64,000 nt of DNA from JBKCUI01 sp052161625 (GCA_052161625.1 CP197412.1), one strand, 5' to 3'. Shown: positions 17,235 through 26,587, counted from the first letter of the stretch. Notes: a model not told the origin generated them from the letters alone. Numbers and translations: made by a program.

Positions 17235-18947
17235 TTAGGCCTGCGTACCGCCAATCCAGTTGCGAAGGAGGGTCGCGGCAGCGTCCGGGTTTTCGCGGAC
17301 CATGTTGGTAAGGTTGCTCTTCAAGTCCCCGCCGGTAGTTTTGAATTTGGGCGGCACACCGGGTTCAGAACTTTTCGATGCACCGGGGTAAGATTCATCT
17401 TCTTCCCCCGTTAGGCTCGTAAGGTTGAGATCGATTGCATCATCGATCGGGATATCAAAACCGTTCTCAAACGGTCGTTCGTCGGAAGAGGGGGCGGATT
17501 TCGCGAAGCTTCGCATCGATACGATCGCAGCCAGTGCGATGGCAGCCAACATGAGCGTCTGCCATGACTGCTGAAGCCAATCGAGGGCTTGTGTCATGAC
17601 CGACGGGCCGGCTATCTCTTCGTCGGGGAAGTCGACGTAGTGGCTGACGGTGATATTCGGAACTTTGGCTTCCCCCTCGATCGACGTTTGCACGATTGCC
17701 GTCAAGACACTTTTTACATTTGCCTCGACCTTCTGTTTCACCGTTGCCAGGGTGGCTTCGTCAAAAGGGGGAGCATCTTCGGTCTTTTTGTCTGGGTTCA
17801 GCTGTAACCATTCACCCAGATAAGCGGTTCGATAATAGGAAAAGGGAAGGAGGACGGAGAAAGAGACTTGTTTGGTTTGCAGTCCTGCTTCGCGGATCGT
17901 GGACAGAGTGCTCCCAACGACTTGTTTGGTGCTTTCTGTCGATTCCTTTTCCTTATTGATTTGTTCTGGAGTGGGGCTGATCGATGCACTGCGATTGGCC
18001 AAGGCATTCGGTTCGGTACCGGGTCTTCCCCCTGGGCCCATTTTTTGGAGATCCGAATCCCGCTTGGACGTGCTGGATTGCACGGTAGTCGGTTTGGGGT
18101 CGTATTTGATGTTGCTCGTTTCTTTACCTAATGTGGGATCGATGTCGACATTGACTTCGATTCGTACATTTCCGTAGTCGGTGAGCAGTTGTTGGGCGCG
18201 TCGCTTGAGATCTTGCTCCCGTTGCTTTTTGATTTGGTAGTAGCGTTCTTGTTCTAAAGCGAGAGGGTCGTCTTCGCCAGTCCGTGTTTGACCTGTGCTA
18301 AGGTCGAGTAGGGCAATGTCGGCTGCACCGAGACCTGCAATCGACTTTTGTACGTATTGCATGATGCTGCGGGATTGATCGTTCGTGAGTCCAGTATTGT
18401 GCCGAGGCAGGATGGCGATTGAAGCCACTTTGGGACGTTTTGATGAGAAGCCTTCTCGCTTTTCATCGAACGTGACAAACGCCTTGTGAACAAAGGGCAT
18501 CGTTTCCAGCGATCGCGAGATAGAGGAGAGTTTCGCGGAGAGTTGTTTCGCTTCGGTTGTCCGAGTCGATTCGAGGAAATTGCTTTCCTTCAGCGCCTCG
18601 TCTAGTTGCGAGTGGAGGCCCCCTGGTAGGACCTTGGCTTCCGCGACGGCTTTGAGGTATTCCGTTTTGTTCGCAGCCGGGATTTGGATCCGGTATCCCA
18701 CGCGTTCCCATTCGCGGAGTCCGGCGGCGCTAAAGGCCATCTCGAATCGGCTTAGCTGTTCCTCGCTGAAGCTCTCACCATCAAACAGGTAAGTCGTCTC
18801 ACCGCTGCTGGAACGGTAGGTCGTGGCGAGCATCCCCACACTTGCAGCGATCGCGGCAACGAGAAGAACAGCAAGAACCCGAGCTTGTGCCGTCATTCCT
18901 GCAAACAAGGTTTGCAGTTGTTGCGAGAGCTTGGTGAGTTGATTCAT
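17235..18947 (-). CDS. fliF: Flagellar M-ring protein FliF
   Basis: MS-ring protein of 570 residues embedded in the cytoplasmic membrane at the base of the flagellum. Transmembrane helices lie near 22-42 (ARVLAVLLVAAIAASVGML) and 478-498 (WQTLMLAAIALAAIVSM). Between them are the ring-building motifs: ETTYLFDGESFSEEQLSRFE, IQIPAANKTEYLKAVAEA and VHKAFVTFDEKR (as in 'v.sArVhl'). The cytoplasmic tail ends LTNMVRENPDAAATLLRNWI, which matches the FliG-binding end (V..NP...A..ir.W). It follows fliE by 71 bases in the flgC-fliE-fliF order. FliG does not follow; the next gene is a convergent DUF1501 gene. Identification is solid although overall similarity to enteric FliF is clearly low. Confidence 0.92.
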   Translation of the reverse strand: MNQLTKLSQQLQTLFAGMTAQARVLAVLLVAAIAASVGMLATTYRSSSGETTYLFDGESFSEEQLSRFEMAFSAAGLREWERVGYRIQIPAANKTEYLKAVAEAKVLPGGLHSQLDEALKESNFLESTRTTEAKQLSAKLSSISRSLETMPFVHKAFVTFDEKREGFSSKRPKVASIAILPRHNTGLTNDQSRSIMQYVQKSIAGLGAADIALLDLSTGQTRTGEDDPLALEQERYYQIKKQREQDLKRRAQQLLTDYGNVRIEVNVDIDPTLGKETSNIKYDPKPTTVQSSTSKRDSDLQKMGPGGRPGTEPNALANRSASISPTPEQINKEKESTESTKQVVGSTLSTIREAGLQTKQVSFSVLLPFSYYRTAYLGEWLQLNPDKKTEDAPPFDEATLATVKQKVEANVKSVLTAIVQTSIEGEAKVPNITVSHYVDFPDEEIAGPSVMTQALDWLQQSWQTLMLAAIALAAIVSMRSFAKSAPSSDERPFENGFDIPIDDAIDLNLTSLTGEEDESYPGASKSSEPGVPPKFKTTGGDLKSNLTNMVRENPDAAATLLRNWIGGTQA

Positions 18948-19018
18948 GTTCTGCGTTTCGTGTTATGTCGGCGGTTTGTATGGTTCGATCGAAGGAGGGG
19001 GCCGTGGCCCCATCCGGT

Positions 19019-19348
19019 TTACACGCGTATGGAGTTTAGTTCTTCATAAGCTTGCATGAGTTTATTTCGTATTTGGACCAGCATGCGGAATGACATGTCC
19101 GCCTTTTGAACGCTCGTAAACACTTCCGCTTGATTGACATCGCCGCCTGAGAGAAGTTGCTCGACCAGATCTTGAGAGTCCAATTGAAGCGAGTTCACAC
19201 GACCTATACCTTCGGTCATCAGCGAAGCGAACGGAGTCTCTTCTTGAGGTTGATCGTCGATGACCTTTTGGCGCGACGCGATCTGATCCAGCATTTGCTG
19301 GACTCGATCTTGATGATGGGAAAAGAGTTCCTGGCCTCGCAGTTGCAT
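19019..19348 (-). CDS. fliE: Flagellar hook-basal body protein FliE
   Basis: Small rod-base protein, 109 residues, the usual length for FliE. The C-terminal half carries the family pattern: SLQLDSQDLVEQLLSGGDVN, VFTSVQKADMSFRMLVQIRNKLMQAYEEL. FliE joins the MS-ring to the proximal rod and is exported by the flagellar type III system, so no signal peptide is expected and none is seen. Its ATG is two bases after the flgC stop, so the two are clearly co-translated. The N-terminal 40 residues are divergent. Confidence 0.9.
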   Translation of the reverse strand: MQLRGQELFSHHQDRVQQMLDQIASRQKVIDDQPQEETPFASLMTEGIGRVNSLQLDSQDLVEQLLSGGDVNQAEVFTSVQKADMSFRMLVQIRNKLMQAYEELNSIRV

Positions 19349-19350
19349 GA

Positions 19351-19770
19351 TTAAGCCAGGATGCTAAGGGTTTGCCGGGTCATGCCCTTGGTGACTTCAA
19401 TCACCCCAACGTTCGCCTCGTAGGCGCGCGACGCTTCGAGGGCGTCGACAAACTGTTCATTCATGTCGATGTTCGGGTAGGCGACATACCCCTTCCATTT
19501 CCCCTCGTTGATGGCCAGAGGGTGATCGGGTTGATAGCGGTATTTGGGCTCCGACTGATCGATCTCGACCGTATCGATCTTCACGCCCGCTGCTCCCCCT
19601 TCGGCTTGGTCTTCATCGGTTTTGAAGACCACGAAGCGAGGTTGGTAGGGTTTGTTTTCCCCGTCTTCGTTCTTCAGGGTCGACATGTTCGCGATATTGC
19701 CGGAGATGGTGTTCAGTCGGACGCGCTGCGCCACCAATGCACTGGTGCTGATATCCAAAGGAGAAATCAT
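19351..19770 (-). CDS. flgC: Flagellar proximal rod protein FlgC
   Basis: Rod protein of 139 residues. The N-terminal helix with the rod/hook signature is ISPLDISTSALVAQRVRLNTISGNIANMST (usual NIANANT). The C-terminal region reads VAYPNIDMNEQFVDALEASRAYEANVGVIEVTKGMTRQTLSIL, with V..PNvd...Em.dm..a.R.YeaN as in FlgC. A perfect AGGAGG lies five bases upstream of the ATG. FlgB, normally the gene before flgC, is absent: upstream is a divergent, unrelated gene. The operon here is therefore flgC-fliE-fliF only, consistent with the fragmented flagellar gene order of planctomycetes. Confidence 0.93.
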   Translation of the reverse strand: MISPLDISTSALVAQRVRLNTISGNIANMSTLKNEDGENKPYQPRFVVFKTDEDQAEGGAAGVKIDTVEIDQSEPKYRYQPDHPLAINEGKWKGYVAYPNIDMNEQFVDALEASRAYEANVGVIEVTKGMTRQTLSILA

Positions 19771-19775
19771 GTCGG

Positions 19776-19781
19776 CCTCCT
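19776..19781 (-). promoter_or_regulatory. Consensus ribosome binding site of flgC
   Basis: On the minus strand AGGAGG sits five bases before the flgC ATG. Most genes in this window have weak or no such site, so strong initiation of this operon is likely. Confidence 0.7.
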
Positions 19782-19968
19782 GCCAAGGTTCTGCGATCGA
19801 CGGCGGTTCAGACTTCCCATCCGATCACCGTGGTGATTCGGGGTGGAAGTCGGTGCAAAGCGCACCGGTTTGTTCGAGCTTTAGCAAATCCCGGAAAAAT
19901 TTCCAAGATGCCTTCTAGAAGCGTGGTAAATTGGGGGAACTGAACAAGCAGAGAGGTTGCATCCAGGT

Positions 19969-21462
19969 ATGACAGAACAAGAATTTTTGCAGCATCACCA
20001 GCTGACACGGAATCCCTTTTCCGACGAGGACGCCCAGACCGACGCCGTTTTCCAGGATTTTTGCATTTCCGGGATATTTCATCCCTCCTGGAGCAAGGTC
20101 GTTGGGGACGCCAGCCAGCCTGCCACTTCGATCGTCTTTGGCCCAAAAGGTTCAGGGAAGACCGCGATCCGGCTTCAGTTGAAGAAGCATATCGCCAGCC
20201 ACAACGAAAAAAATCCGCATTCGAAGGTCTATTTGGTAGAGCTCGATGATTTCAACGCGTACTTGGGCCCGTTCCAGCAACGGTTCTCCAAGCGGGTTCA
20301 GGCTCACCCAGAGAAAGTCTTGCAGGGGCTGCACCTTTGGGACCACATGGATGCGATTCTGTCGGAGGCTATGACGCCTTTGGTCGACCAAATCCTCGGA
20401 GTCCAGTCTTCCGTCCGACCGATCGAACACAATCTTGCGATCGACACGCTCGGGACGTTGGATCGAGGGCAAAAACGGGACCTACTGCTGTTGGCATCGG
20501 TATACGATCGTTCGTCGGTCGGAACGCATGCCGATCGGATTCAGCGGCTTCGTTCCAAACTTCGGTTTTATTCGCTCTCAACGTGGCTTCCGCTCCTTGT
20601 TGGCATTTTGGGGACGCTATTGGTGATTGGTCTCGGAATCTTCCTGGTGCAGTCCGAGGTACTTCAGCTCAAGCGGATGTTATGGTTCATTCCCCTTGGG
20701 CTCGCGATCGCTTGGGGATTGTACGCAATTCGATGGTTTCGATGTTTCCAGTTGGCCCGAGGAATTGTTCGCAATTTACGCGTCATCCCCCGAGACGCGG
20801 GACAGCTTCGAGGGCTGATGATGCGATTTTCCGGCAAGGAGCTTGATGAGCAGCCTTTACCCGTTTCGAATCGTTCGGATGATCGCTACGCGTTGCTGGA
20901 AAAATTGCAGTTGCTCCTTCGATCGCTTGGTTACCCTGGGATGATTGTGATTGTCGATCGGGTCGATGAGCCGGATTTGGTCAATGGCTTGGCGGAGCGG
21001 ATGAAGCTTCTGGTCTGGCCTTTGCTCGACAATAAACTGCTCAAGCACGATCATTTCGGAATCAAGATGTTGTTGCCGAGCGAGTTGCAGTATTTCGTTG
21101 ATCGCGAAACGCGTGAATTCCATGAGCGTGCGCGATTGGATAAGCAGAATGTGGTCCCGTCGTTCGACTGGACCGGGGAAGCGTTGTATGACTTGCTCGC
21201 CGCCCGCATGAAGGCTTGCTCGAGTGGCAACATTCCGGTCAGCCCTAGGTCGTTGTTCGAGAATGGGCTTACCGAGAGCCGAATGATTGCTGCATTTCAG
21301 TCGCTGGGTACCCCGCGAAATCTATTCCGCTTTCTGTACAGACTGATCACGGAACATTGCAAACGATACCGTTCCGAGACACCGCAGTTTCAAATTTCCG
21401 TTGAATTGTTCGAAGCGACACTCGCCTTGGCTATTTCTGAGGAGAAGCGAACGGCGGGCTGA
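19969..21462 (+). CDS. KAP-like membrane-inserted P-loop NTPase
   Basis: A 497-residue protein with Walker A GPKGSGKT (58-65) and a Walker B-like strand MIVIVDRVDEP (325-335). Two transmembrane helices (about 206-226 and 238-256) are inserted between them. NTPases with helices inserted inside the P-loop domain, and a Walker B of the IDDLDR type, define the KAP group of STAND-like ATPases; the match here is by architecture and is not certain. The N-terminal LTRNPFSDEDAQTD resembles the 'lt.nPF...' entry of AAA/ExeA-type ATPases. C-terminal SLGTPRNLFRFLYRLI resembles the 'GNPRdl.rl' sensor helix of KAP proteins. A TTG at 19957 is in frame, but ATG at 19969 fits better. It is divergent from flgC and 136 bases before a kinase gene. 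Function unknown; membrane signalling or anchoring is plausible. Confidence 0.65.
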   Translation: MTEQEFLQHHQLTRNPFSDEDAQTDAVFQDFCISGIFHPSWSKVVGDASQPATSIVFGPKGSGKTAIRLQLKKHIASHNEKNPHSKVYLVELDDFNAYLGPFQQRFSKRVQAHPEKVLQGLHLWDHMDAILSEAMTPLVDQILGVQSSVRPIEHNLAIDTLGTLDRGQKRDLLLLASVYDRSSVGTHADRIQRLRSKLRFYSLSTWLPLLVGILGTLLVIGLGIFLVQSEVLQLKRMLWFIPLGLAIAWGLYAIRWFRCFQLARGIVRNLRVIPRDAGQLRGLMMRFSGKELDEQPLPVSNRSDDRYALLEKLQLLLRSLGYPGMIVIVDRVDEPDLVNGLAERMKLLVWPLLDNKLLKHDHFGIKMLLPSELQYFVDRETREFHERARLDKQNVVPSFDWTGEALYDLLAARMKACSSGNIPVSPRSLFENGLTESRMIAAFQSLGTPRNLFRFLYRLITEHCKRYRSETPQFQISVELFEATLALAISEEKRTAG

Positions 21463-21598
21463 GCGGATGGCTCGGCCTACCGGCCCCAACAACGTTCCAG
21501 TGGAGCCAGCGAGGGGAATCGGGTATTCTAAGAGGTGATTTGGCACGAACGGGTCACGGACTCTTCGCCTTCACAATCCTTCGGATGAATCTCTTCGC

Positions 21599-23875
21599 AT
21601 GAACGATGAACCTGATGATGACTCCGAGTTGGAGTTGGATCGAGCGCTTCTAGAATTCATGCGCCGTTATGATGTGGGAAATCCCGAGGATCGCGCAACA
21701 TTTCTACAGCGTTACCCACAATACGCGAATCATCTCAGCGAGCTTTTAGATACCGCGGATTGGATCGAATCGATGGCAGGTCCGATGCTCGCGCAAGCGG
21801 AGGAATCGGATCGGGAGTCTCGCGCCCCGAAGCCGATCGACGATGAGAGCTTACCGGCGTCCAAGTCGTTTGCGGATCCAAACGCTGTCACCCTTCCAGG
21901 CGCCAGCGGTGGGAATTGGAGCGGCAGGTCCTTGTCCCCAGACGAATCAACCCTCCCGCCCCCGACGCGATCGATTTCGCGGCAAGGCAGCTTTTCCGCA
22001 CTTCCCAATCTCGACAACACCCAAGCCACGTTGCCCTGCCGTTTCGGTGAATACGTATTGGAAAAAGTACTTGGACGGGGTGGTATGGGGGTCGTTTACT
22101 TAGCGACCCAATCCAACTTAAGTCGTCAGGTCGCGGTCAAGATGATCCGCTCGGGTGCGCTGGCGAGCGACGATGAAGTGATACGATTCTATGCTGAGGC
22201 TCGCAGCGCAGGGAGCTTGATGCACCCATCGATCATTACGATCTACCATTGCGGAGAGCACGAGGGACATCACTTTTTCTCCATGGACTATGTACCCGGA
22301 ACCGACTTGGCCAAAAAGCTGAGCGAGGGGCCGATGAATGTCCGAGAGGCAGTTCGGTATGTCCGGGATGTTGCCCGGGCCATCGACTATGCGCACTCCC
22401 AAGGTGTTGTCCACAGGGATTTGAAACCGGCCAATGTTTTGATCACACAGGAAGATGAGGTTGTTTTAACGGACTTCGGATTGGCAAAGCGAATCGGAGC
22501 CGACGAAGGGCTCACCGCGACCGGCGCTGCTTTGGGCACTCCTAGCTACATGTCACCTGAGCAAGCGGCGGGAAAGAGCGAAGAGCAGGGTGCGTCGACC
22601 GACGTGTATGCGATGGGTGCCATCCTCTATGCGTTGCTCGTTGGCAAACCCCCCTTCCAAGCCGAGACGGTCCTCCAAACGATGATGCAAGTCATGAACC
22701 GGCCTGCACCCAGCGTTCGTTTGTCCAGGCCAGATGTCCATCCCGATCTCGATACGATCGTCATGAAGTGTCTAGAGAAAGCTCCTTCGCGACGCTATGC
22801 GACAGCCCGTGAGTTGGCGGACGATCTCGAACGCTTCTATCAGGGATCCCCGATTTCAGCGCGTCCCCCTTCGATGTGGAGGCAGGCCAAGTATTGGCTA
22901 TCGAACGTACCGGTCGTCGCTGCTCTTTCCGGCACTCGCAATGTCGAGCCCACTCCCTCGCAACGCTTGACCCAGAATATCGTCCTCTTCTTACTCGTCG
23001 CCGGATTGGTGACTTGGCTCGTCGGACCGCGCATGCTGGAAGTCGTTCGTGACAACACGCTCCCCCGAAGAGTCACGATTGCTTCTGGATCACCTGGTGG
23101 CATGTATTTCCAGTTCGCAGGTCAGATATCCGCTGAAATCGAACGCGAAACAGGATTGCACCCCAATGTGATCCCAACCAACGGCTCCCTCGACAATTTG
23201 AAGCAATTGCAAGACGGCAAAGTACACTTGGCGATCATGCAGGAGTCTGCTGTCCGATCGGATCAAGTCGCGGTGGTGGCACCGCTGTTTTACGAAGCCG
23301 TGCATATTTTGGCGAGAAAAGAATTAGGTATTCGTCGCATTGAAGATGTCGCCTCGAAACGCATTATGCTCGGCTCCAAAGCATCCGGAACCCGGCAAGC
23401 AGCGATACGTCTACTAACTCACTTTGATATGGACATCGAAGAACTTTCCACCATCGATGGCGATTGGTTTCAAGAAGAATTGCGCCGCCAAGCGGAAGTC
23501 GTTGTGGTCGTGGTGAAGGTTGGGCAACAAGGCGTGAGGGATATGCTTCATGCGGAAGGTTTTGAGATGTTACCCATCAGCAATGCTGCGACCCTGGCAT
23601 TGGAGGAGCCTATGTTCCGCCCTTACGAGATCCCGATGAAAGACTATGGCCTCGAAGGCGCAGGTTCGGTGCAAACGCTTGCAACGACCGCATTGCTCGT
23701 CGTGCGTCGAGATGCACCATCCAGATTGGTAAGCGAATCACTGCAGGCGATCTATCACCAAAGTCCGACGGGCGCCAGTATCGGTGGCCTGATTCCATTG
23801 GAGTTGGCGGTAAACTGGCAAGGCCTCCCGTATCACGAAGCAGCGCGTCGTTTCTACCAACAGTACGAACGTTGA
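21599..23875 (+). CDS. Ser/Thr kinase fused to an extracytoplasmic TAXI-like receptor domain
   Basis: A 758-residue fusion. Residues 1-145 are acidic, Pro/Ser-rich and include a LLEFMRRYDVGNPEDRATF segment common at the head of planctomycete kinases. The Hanks-type kinase spans about 150-415: glycine loop LGRGGMGVVYLA, Lys181, catalytic HRDLKPANV (272-280), DFG (292-294) and GTPSYMSPEQ. One membrane helix lies near 459-477. Residues 490-758 follow TRAP-TAXI solute receptors: RVTIASGSPGGMYFQFAGQI, VIPTNGSLDNLKQLQDGKV and LAIMQESAV correspond to the 'i.iGtGs.GGvYyp.g', 'TgGSv.Nl..l..g..dlgi.Q' pattern. This suggests a receptor kinase that binds a small ligand outside and signals by phosphorylation inside. 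No TRAP permease is nearby. Domain calls are good; ligand unknown. Confidence 0.88.
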   Translation: MNDEPDDDSELELDRALLEFMRRYDVGNPEDRATFLQRYPQYANHLSELLDTADWIESMAGPMLAQAEESDRESRAPKPIDDESLPASKSFADPNAVTLPGASGGNWSGRSLSPDESTLPPPTRSISRQGSFSALPNLDNTQATLPCRFGEYVLEKVLGRGGMGVVYLATQSNLSRQVAVKMIRSGALASDDEVIRFYAEARSAGSLMHPSIITIYHCGEHEGHHFFSMDYVPGTDLAKKLSEGPMNVREAVRYVRDVARAIDYAHSQGVVHRDLKPANVLITQEDEVVLTDFGLAKRIGADEGLTATGAALGTPSYMSPEQAAGKSEEQGASTDVYAMGAILYALLVGKPPFQAETVLQTMMQVMNRPAPSVRLSRPDVHPDLDTIVMKCLEKAPSRRYATARELADDLERFYQGSPISARPPSMWRQAKYWLSNVPVVAALSGTRNVEPTPSQRLTQNIVLFLLVAGLVTWLVGPRMLEVVRDNTLPRRVTIASGSPGGMYFQFAGQISAEIERETGLHPNVIPTNGSLDNLKQLQDGKVHLAIMQESAVRSDQVAVVAPLFYEAVHILARKELGIRRIEDVASKRIMLGSKASGTRQAAIRLLTHFDMDIEELSTIDGDWFQEELRRQAEVVVVVVKVGQQGVRDMLHAEGFEMLPISNAATLALEEPMFRPYEIPMKDYGLEGAGSVQTLATTALLVVRRDAPSRLVSESLQAIYHQSPTGASIGGLIPLELAVNWQGLPYHEAARRFYQQYER

Positions 23876-23914
23876 TTCGAGCTTTCTCTGAGTTTTCCCC
23901 CATTGGATGTTGTT

Positions 23915-26587
23915 ATGCCAATCAAACCGAGAGAGCGATGGTACAGCCTGGATGGCCAAGCCAAGTCCAGGTCGATCGCGTACGAAAAATCGACGGGAAT
24001 CAGGCGATTGGTTTCGCTCGCCATGCTGCTTGCCTTGGTGATCATTTTGATCCAACGCATGTCCGACGTGAAACAGATCGAGAAAGTCGGACGCGCGGTC
24101 GGACTCTTTCCAGCCGCATCGGAAAGTGCTATCGATTTCCCTTCGAGTGCCGCGAATTCGGACTCGACTCCGGCATTGCCAGTCCATGATTCGGCGATCG
24201 ATTCCTTCCTGCCGGAATTCGAGTCGTTTCGCTTGCGGAGCCAAGACCAATCCTTGCAGTCTCGCGTCGAAATGTGGACCGCACTGTTAACGACTCTTTC
24301 CGATGAAGGAGTCACGTCGATGGCCACATCGCAGTGGGGTGAGTCTCCTTCAAAGGAAGTATCTGCCCCATCGATCGAAGCTTGGAGGGAAAGCAGCCTG
24401 TCGAAAGTCCAACAGTGGATTCGAACGACCTCTGGTACCGATGCAGACGAGTCCGCATTGTACCGAGCCGCCTACCAGGAAATCGAGGCGACACTCGAAG
24501 CGGCCGACGGCTGGAAGGAGGTCTCCCGACCTTTTCAGCTCGCGATGGAGCTTCGCGTTTTGCAGGAGTTCCAAGACAACAGCGTTTGGCGCCCGTCGGA
24601 GCAGATCGCATTGCTCCGCACGGCAGCTCGGGCTAATCGCTTAGCAGCCTTCCTGCAAAAAGAGACTTGGCTTTGGAATGACATCCCTCGTGTGCAAAGT
24701 TCTCAGTTGATGTCTCCGTTCAGCGAGTCGACACGCGGGGTTCCGATCAGATTTCAAGGTGTTATTGGAAAGAAAGACCAGCGGCAGGGAAAGATCGTTA
24801 GACCTGGCTGGGACCCCTTCGATTATGAAGTCCTCTGGGTGAAACCGAACGATGTGAGCAGTCAACCAGTTGCTATCCTTCTTCCGAAAGGCCAAGCAAG
24901 TTCGTCGACGGACTTCGCAAGCGGCGCGACGATTGAAGTTGCTGGTCTGTATTGCAAACGATTCGCGTACCAGTCTCAACGGGGAAGCGAAATCGCACCA
25001 GCCATCCTAGCGGCAGACATTCGTAGCGAGTCCGAACAAACCGATGCGCCGTCCGGGCCTTACGCTGTGTGGCTTCGAAGCTTGCCAAGTTTGGGAGGGT
25101 GGAATCCACCCAAAGATGTCGAAGCTCCCTATCAAGCCATATTGGGTGCTGTAGGTCCCGTTCTTCAGAGTTCGACGGACGAAGATTGGCGAGAGAATGA
25201 GTTATTCCTTTCGAACGTCATCGCCTCGTTGCTCGTGGAATCGCAACGGCTGAATGGGCTTGCGGATACGCTTCTGTCCCTGCACACACCATGGAAAATA
25301 ACGAACGAAGTCGAGCTTGCCGAAAGAGCAGGTATTGTCGCAAAGGTCGAGCGAATCCCTTTGAGCGCCATTCCCAAGTCGGGCACGGAATCTTCGAGCG
25401 GATTGGCCGCGCTGGTTCGGTCGGATCTTCAAGAGGTGTATCGATTGAAGGTAGAGATGATGGCCCCACTCGAGCCGCCGACGGCAAAAAAGCTTGCCGA
25501 TGCACCGAAACCGGAAGAGATGATCGTTTATTGCAACCGTATCCCCAAAGAGTGGATGGCTGGCTCCCAGGGGGGCGCGGCGGAGGTACGTCAACCGGTC
25601 GTCCTGCGCGGATTTCTGGGCACACGAACCGGCAGCGAGTCGACGGCATCGCAGTGGTTTGTGGCCGATCATGTACGTTGGCAAATACCATCCGCGCAGC
25701 TTGCGAACGAAGAGCTTATCGCTGCGAATTGGCAGCCGGCCCTTTCTGCACCGTTGCAGAGGCTATTGCATTTGGGTTGGTCGTTAGATCGCAAAGAAAT
25801 CGTTTCCCAACAACAACGTCCGCCGCGTCCTCTGGCAGGAGCTGAGCTACCCGCGTTGTATTCGCTGTTGCGACTAGAATCGGAGGAGGCATCCCAGAGA
25901 GAATCGAAGTGGGATTTTAGTAAACTGGAACGAGAGGACTTGGCCGTATTACTGAAGAGAACATTGCGCAATCAGAAAGAGCTGGGCGATGCGACTTGTA
26001 TGCAGCCAGTGAGATCGAGCGGTCGGATCGTTCGCATTTCCAAGATCGAGTTAGAGGATGCGTCGCAACGAGAGCTATTGGGACGAGACCACTACTACCA
26101 ATTGGATTGCATGGTCGATATAGGCAACACGACGTTCGAAATTCCAACGGATCGGGAACCGATTCTTTATCGGCACGAATACCCTGCGACTGGATTGGTG
26201 GCGGAGTTGCCCGAGTGGTTGGGTCAGGCCCAATCACCTGATCGCGCCGGAACCATCAGCGATGAACTTTTGGATACATCGATGAGCTTTCCTCGATTTC
26301 GGTTCGCGAGCAACGCTTGGCTCTACCGATTCTGGAGTTACAAAACCGAGGAAATGACGGGAAGCTTGGGGCAGCAGCACCGGCAGGTCGTCCCGCTTCT
26401 GGTGCTTCATGACTTTCAACCTGCAGCAGTAGGCTCCGCCCCCTCGGGCTCGGTCTCATCCGAGTCCCCCGCCAGCTCCTTTCGCTTGATGAGCTGGATC
26501 GTCCCTCTCCTCGCGATCGCTGCGATCTGGTTTTATGTTCGCCGCTACAGCAACATTCAACGCCGCCCTCGCCAGCTCAAACCATAG
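23915..26587 (+). CDS. Large membrane-anchored protein of unknown function
   Basis: I do not recognise the family. The protein has 890 residues from the ATG at 23915; a TTG 12 bases earlier is in frame but less likely. A basic N-terminus precedes a helix at about 32-48 (LVSLAMLLALVIILIQR). A second helix close to the C-terminus (WIVPLLAIAAIWFYVRR) is followed by a basic tail. The roughly 800 residues between should lie outside the cytoplasm. They contain repeated beta-rich, SH3-like or OB-like strings with similar openings (IRFQGVIGKKDQRQGKIV, VVLRGFLGTRTGSESTASQW, SSGRIVRISKIELED), which hints at three related modules. It starts 39 bases after the kinase-TAXI gene and is probably co-transcribed with it. 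Its 3' end overlaps the convergent permease gene by 31 bases. Confidence 0.6.
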   Translation: MPIKPRERWYSLDGQAKSRSIAYEKSTGIRRLVSLAMLLALVIILIQRMSDVKQIEKVGRAVGLFPAASESAIDFPSSAANSDSTPALPVHDSAIDSFLPEFESFRLRSQDQSLQSRVEMWTALLTTLSDEGVTSMATSQWGESPSKEVSAPSIEAWRESSLSKVQQWIRTTSGTDADESALYRAAYQEIEATLEAADGWKEVSRPFQLAMELRVLQEFQDNSVWRPSEQIALLRTAARANRLAAFLQKETWLWNDIPRVQSSQLMSPFSESTRGVPIRFQGVIGKKDQRQGKIVRPGWDPFDYEVLWVKPNDVSSQPVAILLPKGQASSSTDFASGATIEVAGLYCKRFAYQSQRGSEIAPAILAADIRSESEQTDAPSGPYAVWLRSLPSLGGWNPPKDVEAPYQAILGAVGPVLQSSTDEDWRENELFLSNVIASLLVESQRLNGLADTLLSLHTPWKITNEVELAERAGIVAKVERIPLSAIPKSGTESSSGLAALVRSDLQEVYRLKVEMMAPLEPPTAKKLADAPKPEEMIVYCNRIPKEWMAGSQGGAAEVRQPVVLRGFLGTRTGSESTASQWFVADHVRWQIPSAQLANEELIAANWQPALSAPLQRLLHLGWSLDRKEIVSQQQRPPRPLAGAELPALYSLLRLESEEASQRESKWDFSKLEREDLAVLLKRTLRNQKELGDATCMQPVRSSGRIVRISKIELEDASQRELLGRDHYYQLDCMVDIGNTTFEIPTDREPILYRHEYPATGLVAELPEWLGQAQSPDRAGTISDELLDTSMSFPRFRFASNAWLYRFWSYKTEEMTGSLGQQHRQVVPLLVLHDFQPAAVGSAPSGSVSSESPASSFRLMSWIVPLLAIAAIWFYVRRYSNIQRRPRQLKP

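Noticed and set aside
19800..19900. Two small inverted repeats upstream of flgC (near 19823-19838 and 19850-19867)
   Set aside because: Stems of six pairs with no T run or neighbouring promoter motif; too weak to call as operator or terminator. No sigma-54 GG-GC pattern was found there either.
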